64,000 bases of DNA, from NCBI GenBank assembly GCA_964580965.1, contig CAZOLZ010000004.1:1-64000 (forward strand), in the 5' to 3' direction. The notes beneath the pieces are model-generated. The model saw only the letters and a program-made list of their open reading frames with translations. It searched no databases and was not told the origin of the DNA. The position numbers and the translations under genes are program-made. This DNA comes from CAIUKX01 sp964580965 (GTDB lineage: Bacteria; Bacteroidota; Bacteroidia; Flavobacteriales_D; Crocinitomicaceae). Of this stretch, positions 9,121-19,046 are shown in pieces (within the stretch, counting starts at the first letter, position 1; each line of letters starts with the position of its first letter).

Positions 9121-10206
9121 ATGAAAAAGTTATTTGTCTTTTTAATCATAATAAATCTTTTGTTCTTAAACTCATGTAAAGAGGACATTGAATTAGTTGG
9201 AGATTTCAATGAAACTGCAATTGTTTATGGCCTATTGGATCAATCTGACTCTATTCATTATATCAAAATCAATAGAGCCTTTATTGGTCCTGGTAACGCA
9301 TTAGAATTTGCACAAATTCCTGATTCAAACTACTTTGAAAATCTTGAAGCTAATATTACAGAAATAATTAACGGAAATATTATCAGAACTTGGGAACTTT
9401 CTGATACTTTAATTACTGATAAAGACCAAAATGGAGTTTTCTATGCACCTGAACAAAAAGTTTATTACTTCAATCATTCCATGAATTCACCTTTGGATCC
9501 AAATGGTAACTATAATTTAGAAATCACAATTAACAAAGGACTAACAAATGAATTTAAAATAACTGGACAAACAGGATTAGTAAATGGGATGGTTTCTCCA
9601 CAAACGAATCCAAGCACATCCTTTTCATTTATTGATAACCAAGGTGTTTTAAAAGCTTCATCAATTAGTTTATCAAACATAGGAAATGCTAAAATTGTAA
9701 ATATGTCTTTACTGATTAATGTTGATGAAATATCTTCAAATGATACAAATCACTTGGAAATTCCAATGAATATTTCTGATGCTGAGGTAAGCACAAGTTA
9801 CAGTGCAAGTATTCAAGGACAAACATTTTTTGAGTTAATTCAAAATAATTTAACAGAAGATGCGTCTATTATAAAACGAAAACTCACTTCTGTTGATGTT
9901 ATAGTTACAGGAGGCTCGGATGATTTCTTGACTTATTATTCGTCTTCAAAACCAAGCACATCCATTACACAATCAAAACCAATTTTCACAAACCTAAGTA
10001 CAAATAGTGAAAACAATGTTTTAGGAATATTTACCGGAAGACAAACATTGAAAGGTAAAAAGTTATTTTCTGCTCCATTTCAAAATTTTAGTTGTCTAGA
10101 CTCAAAATCAAGAGAATATTTATGTACAGGTACAATAACAGGGAACTCTTTATTTTGTAGTGATCATCAGCTAGATGTACTTAAATCTTTTAAATGTTCG
10201 AATTAA
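9121..10206 (+). CDS. DUF4249 family lipoprotein
   Basis: 361 residues beginning with a lipoprotein signal peptide; the lipobox LNSC puts the lipidated cysteine at residue 19. The region after it (DFNETAIVYGLLDQSDSIHY) is the hallmark start of DUF4249, a Bacteroidota family of predicted outer-membrane lipoproteins. These genes usually sit next to a TonB-dependent receptor. None is present here, so this copy is an orphan. It has its own promoter box, and priA follows after 56 bases. Function unknown. Confidence 0.78.
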   Translation: MKKLFVFLIIINLLFLNSCKEDIELVGDFNETAIVYGLLDQSDSIHYIKINRAFIGPGNALEFAQIPDSNYFENLEANITEIINGNIIRTWELSDTLITDKDQNGVFYAPEQKVYYFNHSMNSPLDPNGNYNLEITINKGLTNEFKITGQTGLVNGMVSPQTNPSTSFSFIDNQGVLKASSISLSNIGNAKIVNMSLLINVDEISSNDTNHLEIPMNISDAEVSTSYSASIQGQTFFELIQNNLTEDASIIKRKLTSVDVIVTGGSDDFLTYYSSSKPSTSITQSKPIFTNLSTNSENNVLGIFTGRQTLKGKKLFSAPFQNFSCLDSKSREYLCTGTITGNSLFCSDHQLDVLKSFKCSN

Positions 10207-10262
10207 AGAATTTACTCAAATTGATTACATTTCATTAACTTAGATGAAATTTTGTTTGATTA

Positions 10263-12749
10263 ATGACTGAAAGAAAAACTCTTTTTGCTGATGTAATTTT
10301 ACCTGTTCCTATATATCAGTTATTTACCTATCGTCTACCTCATGAAATGAATGATCTTGTTTCTGCTGGAATAAGAGTTGTAGTTCCTTTTGGAAGAGGT
10401 AAACTTATTACTGGAATCATAACTAAAATTCATGAAAATATCCCGACAACTTATCAAACAAAATATGTCGAATACATATTAGATGAACATCCAATCATAA
10501 CAAAAAATCAATTTCAATTTTGGGAATGGATTTCACAATATTATATGGCTCCAATTGGTGATGTTATGAATGCTGCAATGCCTTCAAATTTTAAATTAGC
10601 TAGTGAAACTAAAATTGTATTACACCCTGACTTTGATCTAAACCAAATCCAACAATTGAATGAGCGTCAAATTGAAATTATTGATGTATTAGAAGTCAAA
10701 GAATCTCTAGACTTAAAAGAAATAAGTGAATTATTGAACATCAAAACAGTTCACCCCATCGTAAAATCATTAATTGACTTGAATATTATTTTGTCCTTAG
10801 AGGAACTTAATGAAAAATTCACTCCAAAAACGGCATTATTTGTAGAGTTTTCATCAGATTTATTGACTGATCAAAAAATTGAAGCTTTAATTTCTGATTT
10901 AGAAAATAACCCAAGAGCAAAGAAACAGCTTGAGGCAGTATTACTACTACTTACTGAGGGAGATTATAAAGAAAATAATTTTACTCCTGTTTTGAGAAAA
11001 AATCTTGAAGAAAAAGGTGTTTCAATTTCATCTTTGAATACGCTTGAAAAAAATCAAATTATAATTCAACGTAAATATGAAATTTCAAGATTTAATAACA
11101 GTAACAAAAATTTAAAAGCATTTAAAACTCTCGCTACAAGTCAATTAACTGCATTGAATGAAATCAAAGATTCTTTTAAAAAATATACAGTTAGTTTATT
11201 ACATGGAGTAACTGGATCAGGAAAAACTGAGATTTATGTCGAATTAATCAAAGAGCAAATAGAAAAAGGTAAACAAGTTTTATTCATTTTACCAGAAATC
11301 GCTTTAACAACTCAACTTATTCAACGATTATCAAATTATTTTGGCGATTTAATTGGAGTATATCATTCAAAATTTAATCAAAATGAGCGCGTAGAAATTT
11401 GGAATAATGTATTACATAATAATCCTAATAGATTCAAAATAATTATTGGTGCAAGGTCATCTATATTTTTACCCTTCCAAGATTTAGGTTTAATTATTGT
11501 CGATGAAGAACACGAAAGTTCTTTTAAACAATACGACCCAAGCCCAAGATATAATGCAAGAGATTGTGCTATTGTTTTAGGCCATCAATTTAAAGCTAAA
11601 GTTTTACTTGGGTCTGCGACTCCTTCAATTGAAAGTTATTACAATGCAAAAAATGATAAATATGGCCTAATTACGCTTAAAGAACGTTTTGGAGGGATTC
11701 AAATGCCTGAAATACTCTGTGCTGATTTAAAAAAAGAGCGTAAATATAAGAGTATGCAATCTCATTTCTCTTCATTTTTAATTGATGAAATGAGAGATGC
11801 CCTCAATAAAGGTGAACAGATTATTTTATTTCAAAATCGAAGAGGATATACACCTATGTGGCAATGTGAAGTTTGTAATTGGACTCCAAAATGTACAAAT
11901 TGTGATGTTTCATTAACGTATCACAAACAAACTAATACACTTAAATGCCATTACTGTGGTCATATTTCAGCTCCTATTGGAACTTGTGGTGCGTGTGGAA
12001 GTAATCGAATTAAAATGTTGGGCTTTGGGACAGAAAAAATTGAAGATGAACTTTCAATATTCTTCCCTAATAAAACCATTCAACGTATGGATTTAGATAC
12101 TACAAGAGCAAAAAATGCTTATGAACAAATCATACATGATTTTGAAAATCGTAATATTGATATCCTTGTAGGAACTCAAATGGTTACAAAAGGGCTTGAT
12201 TTTGATAATGTATCTTTAGTTGGTGTGTTGGATGCTGATATGCTTTTAAACAGAGTTGACTTTAGAGCATTTGAAAGGTCTTTTCAATTAATTTCTCAAG
12301 TTGCAGGTCGTTCTGGAAGAAAAAAGAAAAGAGGGAAAGTAATTATTCAAACAGGAGATCCTGATAATTGGGTACTTCAAAAAGTAATTAGTCATGATTT
12401 TGTAGGATTCTATGAAAGTGAAGTAATTGAACGTAATAATTTCTTTTATCCTCCTTATTATAAAATGATACATATAACAATTCAACACAAAGAAGAAAAT
12501 ATCTTAAATCATAATGCCTTAGAATTAGCGAATGAACTCAGGTCTGTATTTAAAGAACGAATTTTGGGTCCTGAATTTCCAGTTGTTAAAAAAATCAGAA
12601 ATTACTACCTCAAAATAATAAAAATAAAGGTTGAAAGAGATGCTCCTGACAAAAAAGTAAAAGAACGAATACAAGAAATAGTAAATAATTTTTATATCAA
12701 ACCTAAAAATAAATCTACAAGAATCTCAATTGATGTAGATCCAGCATAA
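10263..12749 (+). CDS. priA: Primosomal protein N' (PriA helicase)
   Basis: Superfamily 2 3'-5' DNA helicase that recognises stalled or repaired forks and reloads the replisome. At 828 residues it is somewhat longer than the E. coli protein (732). The N-terminal fork-binding domain spans about 1-110. Walker A GVTGSGKT lies at 315-322 and the DEEH box follows about 100 residues later. The paired zinc-binding cysteines unique to PriA are seen as CEVC..CTNC and CHYC..CGAC. Helicase motif VAGRSGRKKKRG follows. It stands alone and converges on rpoD across a hairpin terminator. Confidence 0.97.
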   Translation: MTERKTLFADVILPVPIYQLFTYRLPHEMNDLVSAGIRVVVPFGRGKLITGIITKIHENIPTTYQTKYVEYILDEHPIITKNQFQFWEWISQYYMAPIGDVMNAAMPSNFKLASETKIVLHPDFDLNQIQQLNERQIEIIDVLEVKESLDLKEISELLNIKTVHPIVKSLIDLNIILSLEELNEKFTPKTALFVEFSSDLLTDQKIEALISDLENNPRAKKQLEAVLLLLTEGDYKENNFTPVLRKNLEEKGVSISSLNTLEKNQIIIQRKYEISRFNNSNKNLKAFKTLATSQLTALNEIKDSFKKYTVSLLHGVTGSGKTEIYVELIKEQIEKGKQVLFILPEIALTTQLIQRLSNYFGDLIGVYHSKFNQNERVEIWNNVLHNNPNRFKIIIGARSSIFLPFQDLGLIIVDEEHESSFKQYDPSPRYNARDCAIVLGHQFKAKVLLGSATPSIESYYNAKNDKYGLITLKERFGGIQMPEILCADLKKERKYKSMQSHFSSFLIDEMRDALNKGEQIILFQNRRGYTPMWQCEVCNWTPKCTNCDVSLTYHKQTNTLKCHYCGHISAPIGTCGACGSNRIKMLGFGTEKIEDELSIFFPNKTIQRMDLDTTRAKNAYEQIIHDFENRNIDILVGTQMVTKGLDFDNVSLVGVLDADMLLNRVDFRAFERSFQLISQVAGRSGRKKKRGKVIIQTGDPDNWVLQKVISHDFVGFYESEVIERNNFFYPPYYKMIHITIQHKEENILNHNALELANELRSVFKERILGPEFPVVKKIRNYYLKIIKIKVERDAPDKKVKERIQEIVNNFYIKPKNKSTRISIDVDPA

Positions 12750-12782
12750 TTTTTAAAAATGAATTCAGCATGTTCAGCAAAT

Positions 12783-12812
12783 AAAAAAAGGTTGACAGTT
12801 ATGTCAACCTTT
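12783..12812. terminator. Terminator between convergent priA and rpoD
   Basis: AAAGGTTGACA (12787-12797) and TGTCAACCTTT (12802-12812) are exact complements around a 4-base loop. Read on the minus strand, the stem is followed by an unbroken T run (complement of 12783-12789), so it mainly ends rpoD. On the plus strand the T run is only three long, so priA termination there would be weaker. Confidence 0.85.
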
Positions 12813-12832
12813 ACTATATAATTGAATCTCGA

Positions 12833-13702
12833 TTAACCTAGATATGTTTTTAGCATACGGCTACGAGATGTATGTTTTAATCTTCTGATTGCTTTTTCTT
12901 TTATCTGACGAACTCTTTCACGAGTTAAATCAAACTTTTCACCTATTTCTTCTAGGGTTAAAGGATATTTTCCATTTAACCCAAAATACATTCTGATTAC
13001 TTCACCTTCTCTACTTGTCAAAGTTCTCAAAGATCTGTCTATGTCTTTTCTTAATGAGTCTTTTACCAATTCATTTTCTGGGGCAGGCAAACTATCATTT
13101 GGAAGTAAATCGTAAAGGCTAAATGAAGAATCTTCCCCTTCAACTAAAGGTGCATCCATTGAAACATGACGCCCATTATTAGATATCGATTGTTGAATAT
13201 CGTTTACAGAACACTCTAGAGCTTCGGCTAATTCATCAACAGAGGGGGGCCTTTCCAGATTTTGTTCAAGTGCAGAATAAGCCTTGTTTAATTTGTTAAT
13301 TGTTCCAATTTTATTTAGAGGTAAGCGAACAATTCTTGCTTGTTCTGCTAAAGCTTGTAAAATTGATTGTCGAATCCACCACACAGCATATGAAATAAAC
13401 TTAAACCCACGCGTCTCATCAAAACGTTCAGCTGCTTTAATCAACCCCATGTTACCCTCATTAATCAAATCAGGTAATGCTAAACCTTGATTTTGATATT
13501 GTTTAGCCACTGATACAACAAACCTTAAATTTGCACGAGTTAATTTTTCAAGAGCTCTTTTATCACCATTTTTAATTTTTATAGCAAGTTCCACCTCTTC
13601 TTCAGCTGTAATCATATCCTCTCGAGCTATTTCTTGTAGATACTTATCTAAAGATGCTGTTTCCCTATTAGTAACTTGTTTTATAATTTTTAATTGTCTC
13701 AT
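12833..13702 (-). CDS. rpoD: Primary RNA polymerase sigma factor (RpoD/SigA)
   Basis: 289 residues, the short Bacteroidota form that lacks region 1.1. Region 1.2 is at about 14-45. Region 2 includes ANLRFVVSVAKQYQNQGL and the -10 recognition and melting segment FKFISYAVWWIRQSILQAL. Region 3 includes the finger MDAPLVEGEDSSFSLYDLL. Region 4 ends in the helix-turn-helix LTLEEIGEKFDLTRERVRQI. It directs core polymerase to promoters such as the TAnnTTTG boxes found in this window. The 268-base gap upstream, shared with the divergent phosphatase gene, shows no full-match box on either strand. Confidence 0.96.
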   Translation of the reverse strand: MRQLKIIKQVTNRETASLDKYLQEIAREDMITAEEEVELAIKIKNGDKRALEKLTRANLRFVVSVAKQYQNQGLALPDLINEGNMGLIKAAERFDETRGFKFISYAVWWIRQSILQALAEQARIVRLPLNKIGTINKLNKAYSALEQNLERPPSVDELAEALECSVNDIQQSISNNGRHVSMDAPLVEGEDSSFSLYDLLPNDSLPAPENELVKDSLRKDIDRSLRTLTSREGEVIRMYFGLNGKYPLTLEEIGEKFDLTRERVRQIKEKAIRRLKHTSRSRMLKTYLG

Positions 13703-13970
13703 GGCATTTAAGATTTATTGTTGGTTGAATATTAAAAATAAATATTCAATTGATTCTTCTAATAAATTAGTTATTATTTTTAATTAACAACGTCATTTAT
13801 CTAAAAAATAACATTTAAATGAGCAAAATAGCCAAAACAGATATTATTCTAATTAATGTGTCGATAATTTAAAAAAATGATGCATTTTATTTTATTATTG
13901 CTGATAACTAAGGATAATTAACAATAAATACTTAATTTCATTTTTTTGTAAATAATAAAATTTAAAAGGT

Positions 13971-14441
13971 ATGAAAATTTTAATGGTCTGCCTGGGAAAT
14001 ATATGCCGATCTCCTTTAGCTGATGGACTTTTACGCAAAAAAGTAAAAGAAAAAAAACTCTCCGTTGAGGTCGATTCAGCTGGAACTTCCGGAATTCACT
14101 CAGGTAAATCACCTGATATCAGAATGCAAAAAGTTGCTGCAAGTTTTCATACACCTATTGACTTTTTAACTTCAAGAAAGTTTACAAAATCTGATTTTAA
14201 AAATTTTGATCTGATTTTGGTAATGGATAAAAGTAATAAATCAAATGTTTTACAATTAGCTGAAACAAATGAAGAAAAGGAAAAGGTCAAACTCATTTTA
14301 GACTATTTATCTCCAAATGAACAACTAGAGGTTCCGGATCCATATTATGGAGGGGAAGATGGTTTTATTGAAGTTTATCATTTACTTAATAAAGCAACTG
14401 ACAATATAATTTCGGAATTAGAAAAAATAAGCTATGACTAA
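13971..14441 (+). CDS. Low-molecular-weight protein tyrosine phosphatase
   Basis: 156 residues, normal length for the family. The phosphate loop CLGNICRS starts at residue 7 (nucleophile Cys7, Arg13) and the general acid lies in VPDPYYGG near residue 122. The enzyme removes phosphate from protein tyrosines; bacterial relatives often counter capsule-export kinases, but no such kinase is in the window. The AAAAGG before the ATG is one of the few purine-rich leaders here that resembles a ribosome binding site. The gene overlaps the next one by 8 bases, so the two are co-translated. Confidence 0.92.
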   Translation: MKILMVCLGNICRSPLADGLLRKKVKEKKLSVEVDSAGTSGIHSGKSPDIRMQKVAASFHTPIDFLTSRKFTKSDFKNFDLILVMDKSNKSNVLQLAETNEEKEKVKLILDYLSPNEQLEVPDPYYGGEDGFIEVYHLLNKATDNIISELEKISYD

Positions 14442-15162
14442 ACCTACAACAGGAACTTTGTATTTAATACCTAATACGTTAGGAGGAGAAAGTATTCAAC
14501 AAATTATCCCTCAAGATGTCGTGAATTTAGCTATCGAACTACGCCATTTCGCAGTAGAAGATATAAAGTCAGCTAGAAGACTATTAAGGAAATTTGACCG
14601 TAGCTTTCCTATTGATGAAAGTACATTTTTCCATATAAATAAAAAGAAAAAACAAGACAATATTCCGTCAATTTTAAATGAACTTAGAGCTGGTAATTCT
14701 GTTGGGATAATCTCTGATGCAGGTTGTGCTGGAATCGCAGATCCTGGAGCTGAGTTGGTAGCTGCTGCTCATGAAGAAGAATTAAGGATAGAGCCTTTAG
14801 TCGGGCCATCTTCAATTTTATTAGCATTAATTGCAAGCGGATTTAATGGTCAAGATTTTGCATTTCATGGATATCTTCCAAAAGATCGCAAAGATCGAAT
14901 CAATAAAATGAAAGATTTCGAAGGTGATACTAGAAGAAATAATCGTACTCATATCTTCATGGATACACCTTTCAGAAATATGAATGTTTTAGAGGATTTA
15001 CTAAATGAATTAGGAGATAATACAATGCTTTGTATAGCTCACAATTTGACTTGTCATAATGGTTCTGCTCGAACATACAGTGTTAAGGATTGGAGAGAAA
15101 AAGCTTATGATTTAGAGAAGAATCCTACTATTTTTATTATTGGTAATTCTCAACACTTTTAA
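14434..15162 (+). CDS. SAM-dependent methyltransferase, RsmI-like (tetrapyrrole methylase fold)
   Basis: 242 residues with the fold of RsmI, the 2'-O-methylase of 16S rRNA C1402. SAM-site features are GTLYLIPNTLGG at the N-terminus, the loop VGIISDAGCAGIADPGAELV (about 90-109) and PLVGPSSILLALIASGFNG (about 125-143). In true RsmI the N-terminal loop reads ATPIGN; here it is PNTLGG, so this is the divergent Bacteroidota paralogue whose RNA target is less certain. It starts inside the phosphatase gene, and a long secreted-protein gene starts 5 bases after its stop. Confidence 0.83.
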   Translation: MTKPTTGTLYLIPNTLGGESIQQIIPQDVVNLAIELRHFAVEDIKSARRLLRKFDRSFPIDESTFFHINKKKKQDNIPSILNELRAGNSVGIISDAGCAGIADPGAELVAAAHEEELRIEPLVGPSSILLALIASGFNGQDFAFHGYLPKDRKDRINKMKDFEGDTRRNNRTHIFMDTPFRNMNVLEDLLNELGDNTMLCIAHNLTCHNGSARTYSVKDWREKAYDLEKNPTIFIIGNSQHF

Positions 15163-15167
15163 AACAT

Positions 15168-18100
15168 ATGTTTAAATTAAATTGTACTATATCTTTTATT
15201 TTTTCATTAATCTCTATTCTTTCAATCGCGCAAGGACCAAATGCAACATTTAATGTTTCTGCTTTAGAAATCTGTGCTGGAGAATCAATAACATTTACCA
15301 GTACAAGTTCTCCAGGAACATCTAATTCAACGATTACTAAAGAAAAGTGGGATTTTGGAGATGGATCAACTTCTGGAGATCTTCCTGGATCTCAAAACTC
15401 AATAAGCCACACCTATAATAATGCTGGTACATATTTTATAAGTTTTTTTGTGACAGATGAAAATAATATTACCACCTCTAACCCTGCTTCGGGTGATTCA
15501 CCACTTCAAATTAAGGTTAATGAAATTCCAGTTGTAGACTTTATATCTAATATTGGGTCTTGTAGTTTGCCTGTAAATGTAACATTCACAAATAACTCCT
15601 CAAACATGGGTAACTATAGTTATTCTTGGAATTTTGATAATGGGACTACCTCAAATTTTTTTGATCCAGGTATAATTTCCTTCTTAGTAGCAAAAAACTA
15701 TGATGTTTCACTAGCTGTTTTAGACACATTAACTGGCTGTTTTAACTCTAAAAATGAACAAATTACAATAAATAATTTTAATGCAGATTTTGAATTATCT
15801 TCCGATACAATCTGTCAAAACTCATCCGTAATTTTAACGGATTTAAGTACTTCTGGAGTTAATGAGTGGTTATGGGATAATGGAAATGGTGAAACAAAGA
15901 CTTCACAAAACCCATCATTTGTATATAACTCTGAGGGAACATTTACTATATCTCTAACAGCATTTAATTCGTCGAACAATTGTACTGATATATTAACTAA
16001 AGAATTGGTTGTTCTTCCTTTACCTTTAATAAGTATATCGGCAACACCTCAAAAAGGATGCTCCCCATTAAGTGTCGATTTTATAAATAATAATATCAAT
16101 CCCTCAGTTGATTACACTTGGGATTTTGGTGATGGGAGTAGCAATTATTTAGGTGATGTGCCGCCTACTCATGATTACACAACTGATGGTTTTTTCACTG
16201 TATCCTTAAATGCTACAAGTAATTATGGATGTCAATCAAATGAAATTTATTCAAATTTAATTGAAGTAGCTCCAGCAATTGCTGATTTTAACAGTGATAT
16301 CATTAACGGTTGTGAACCTATCAATGTTCAGTTCAATGATTTATCGGAATCTACCGATTCTTCTAGTGATCCGATAATAAGTTGGAATTGGGACTTTGGT
16401 AATGGTAACACATCAACATTGGAAAATCCAAATATTGAGACATATAATGTCGGAAAGTATGATATAAGTTTATCAATTACAACTCAAAAAGGGTGTAATG
16501 CATCTATCAGTAAATCAGAATATATTCAAGTAGGTGAAATTGATTCTGTTGGCTTCACTTTAGACACTGATACTATATGTGCAAAATCGAGTGTTCAATT
16601 CACAGACTTATCACTAATTTCTATCACCCATAACCCTTCTGAAGTTATATACGCATGGGATTTTGGTGATGGAGGCTCTGACGGTTCAAAAGACCCAATC
16701 TGGAGTTATCCATCAGATACAGGTAATTTCGATGTAAACCTTATTGTTGATATCAGAGGTTGTAAAGATTCATTTAAGATTGACAGTGCTGTTTTTGTAT
16801 GGCCTCCAATAGCTAATTTTACTCCAGAACAATTTTCTTACTGCAATCCAGCTTCATTTCCTGTTCAAGTAGATGTTAATGATCAAGCCATAATTGGAAG
16901 AGATGGAGATGACGTAGATATGATATACAGATGGGGAGATTCAGGGAATAATACTACAAATTTTACTAGTACTAACTTCGACTCTGACAATGACCAATGG
17001 TCTAGTAGTTTTAATTATAATAACTATGGAACTTATGATATAAAACAAGTTATTTATAATAACACATCAGGTTGTAGTGATTCTATCACTCAAACAATAG
17101 CTATTTCTGCAGTTAGTTCAGGATTATCTTTATCATCCGACAGTATTTGTCAATTTAGCAATATTGATATCTCTGATCTTTCAACATCTGTTTTGGGAAA
17201 CATTGTAGCCGTTGAATATGACACTGGAGACTCAATAATTATAGGAAATGTTGGCACAGTAACTTCGTATATTTACAATACAAGTAATTCCTACAATATT
17301 CAAATAACTGCAACCGATGAGTTTGGTTGTCAATCATCTACTACTGATAACATTACAGTTTTAGCTTTACCTGTTGCTAACATTTTACCTTCAAAAATTG
17401 GAGCTTGCGCACTTGAAAATATTACATATCAAAACATGTCTGGATTTTCAGGGACAACTCATGCATCTAATATATCTATTTCAAATTGGATTAAACCGGA
17501 CCTAACAAGTGAAACAACAAACGACCTATCAGAAAGTATAAATTATGTTGTCCCTGATATTGGTGAGTTTAAAACTTATTTAACTGTAATTGACAACTTT
17601 GGTTGTACTTCATTTCCTGATAGTGTCTCGGTTTTTGTTACAATACCATCTCCAAAATATAACAACCCAACTACAATATGCAATAATTCATCTTTTACCA
17701 TCTTTAACAATTCAAATGGAGAGGGAAACCTTTCTAGTGAATGGTCAATTGATAATAGCCTTGTATCTACTTCAAATGATTTAAACTATACATTTAATGA
17801 GAGTTATAATGGAAATCAGTATTCTAATCATAAACTTACATTAGTTGTTACAGATGTAAATGGTTGTAAAGATAGTCTTTCAAAAAATTTATTACTTTCA
17901 ATTCCTAATGCAGATTTTATACCTACTGCAACAGGAGTAAACCAGAGTGCTGCCTTTTCCTTTTCTTGCCCTCCTGTATATGTAAACTTTGCAAATAATT
18001 CAACAACTCCAAACAGTAGTTTATGGAATTTTGGAAATGGTAATACTTCTTCACAAGAAAACCCAGAAGCTACATATATTCAACCTGGTTTATATACTGT

Positions 18101-18965
18101 GAGTTTATCAATAACAAATTCAGATGGATGTATGGATGACACAACTTTAATTGACTACTTATCTATTGGAGGTCCTAAAGCTACACCTTATGTTTTCAAT
18201 CAAGGGGTTTTTTGTAAAAATAATTTTGTTTTTTATGTAACTGATACAGCTCAAATAGATCAGTTGATTTGGGATTTTGATGATAATTCAACTTCCTCTA
18301 TTGATTCAATTGTTCATAACTATCCTGTTGGAGGAAGTTACTTTCCAACTTTAATGATTTCTGATAGCTATAATTGTTCAATCATTTTTAATTTGGATAC
18401 AATAAATGTAATCGATGAATTAATAAGTGAGTTTACTGTATCTAAAAACCCCGCAAAAACTAACGAAGAAATCATATTTACGGATCTTTCCACATCTATT
18501 ACACCTATAGTTGAATGGACATGGGAACTAAACGATTTCGACGGTGAAGTTATAATTTTAGACACCAGCTCAAGTCTAGTAAAAGCATATGAATATCCAT
18601 TTACTTATTACACTGTATTGACTGTAACAGATCTAAATGGATGCACATCTTCCGATACGATTCCTGTAAAAATAACAGGTGATTTTGAGGTTCCAAATGT
18701 TTTTACCCCTAATTTTGATAATGTTAATGATGTTTTTGTCTTTAATCAAGACATCTTCGACCATTATAATGTATTAATCTTCAATAGATGGGGAAATGTT
18801 GTGTTTGAAAAACAAAATGTAACAGGAACCGCTATTTGGAATGGTATGGATAACAACAATAAAAAATGTACAGATGGCGTCTATTTCTTCCAAATTAAAG
18901 GCTTTTTAAAAGACTTAACTCCATTCGAAAAGAATGGTTATGTCACTAAAATAACAGGGTATTAG
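15168..18965 (+). CDS. PKD-repeat secreted protein with type B T9SS sorting domain
   Basis: 1265 residues. A signal peptide ends near SIAQG. About ten PKD-type immunoglobulin-like repeats follow, each marked by variants of WDFGDGS or WNFGNGNTS and by evenly spaced cysteines at repeat starts. The last roughly 90 residues (from VPNVFTPNFDNVNDVF through FNRWGNVVFE and WNGMDNNNKKCTDGVYFFQI) form the gliding-motility-associated C-terminal domain that directs export by T9SS. The protein is expected on the cell surface, probably in adhesion. It sits only 5 bases after the methyltransferase stop, so it is probably transcribed with that gene and the phosphatase, and ends at a bidirectional terminator. 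Confidence 0.9.
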   Translation: MFKLNCTISFIFSLISILSIAQGPNATFNVSALEICAGESITFTSTSSPGTSNSTITKEKWDFGDGSTSGDLPGSQNSISHTYNNAGTYFISFFVTDENNITTSNPASGDSPLQIKVNEIPVVDFISNIGSCSLPVNVTFTNNSSNMGNYSYSWNFDNGTTSNFFDPGIISFLVAKNYDVSLAVLDTLTGCFNSKNEQITINNFNADFELSSDTICQNSSVILTDLSTSGVNEWLWDNGNGETKTSQNPSFVYNSEGTFTISLTAFNSSNNCTDILTKELVVLPLPLISISATPQKGCSPLSVDFINNNINPSVDYTWDFGDGSSNYLGDVPPTHDYTTDGFFTVSLNATSNYGCQSNEIYSNLIEVAPAIADFNSDIINGCEPINVQFNDLSESTDSSSDPIISWNWDFGNGNTSTLENPNIETYNVGKYDISLSITTQKGCNASISKSEYIQVGEIDSVGFTLDTDTICAKSSVQFTDLSLISITHNPSEVIYAWDFGDGGSDGSKDPIWSYPSDTGNFDVNLIVDIRGCKDSFKIDSAVFVWPPIANFTPEQFSYCNPASFPVQVDVNDQAIIGRDGDDVDMIYRWGDSGNNTTNFTSTNFDSDNDQWSSSFNYNNYGTYDIKQVIYNNTSGCSDSITQTIAISAVSSGLSLSSDSICQFSNIDISDLSTSVLGNIVAVEYDTGDSIIIGNVGTVTSYIYNTSNSYNIQITATDEFGCQSSTTDNITVLALPVANILPSKIGACALENITYQNMSGFSGTTHASNISISNWIKPDLTSETTNDLSESINYVVPDIGEFKTYLTVIDNFGCTSFPDSVSVFVTIPSPKYNNPTTICNNSSFTIFNNSNGEGNLSSEWSIDNSLVSTSNDLNYTFNESYNGNQYSNHKLTLVVTDVNGCKDSLSKNLLLSIPNADFIPTATGVNQSAAFSFSCPPVYVNFANNSTTPNSSLWNFGNGNTSSQENPEATYIQPGLYTVSLSITNSDGCMDDTTLIDYLSIGGPKATPYVFNQGVFCKNNFVFYVTDTAQIDQLIWDFDDNSTSSIDSIVHNYPVGGSYFPTLMISDSYNCSIIFNLDTINVIDELISEFTVSKNPAKTNEEIIFTDLSTSITPIVEWTWELNDFDGEVIILDTSSSLVKAYEYPFTYYTVLTVTDLNGCTSSDTIPVKITGDFEVPNVFTPNFDNVNDVFVFNQDIFDHYNVLIFNRWGNVVFEKQNVTGTAIWNGMDNNNKKCTDGVYFFQIKGFLKDLTPFEKNGYVTKITGY

Positions 18966-18982
18966 TTTATGATCTTTTCATA

Positions 18983-19014
18983 AAAAAAGCGACCTTATAT
19001 GAAGTCGCTTTTTT
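18983..19014. terminator. Bidirectional terminator
   Basis: AAAAAAGCGAC (18983-18993) pairs exactly with GTCGCTTTTTT (19004-19014) around a 10-base loop, giving a GC core with T runs on both strands. It lies 17 bases after the PKD protein stop and 32 bases past the stop of the convergent M16 peptidase gene. Confidence 0.9.
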
Positions 19015-19046
19015 GATTTTAAGTTTCGATAATTATTTTTAAGTAA

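Noticed and set aside
18983..19014. Inverted repeats between convergent genes as attachment or recombination sites
   Set aside because: They have the stem plus T-run form of intrinsic terminators and lie exactly at gene ends.
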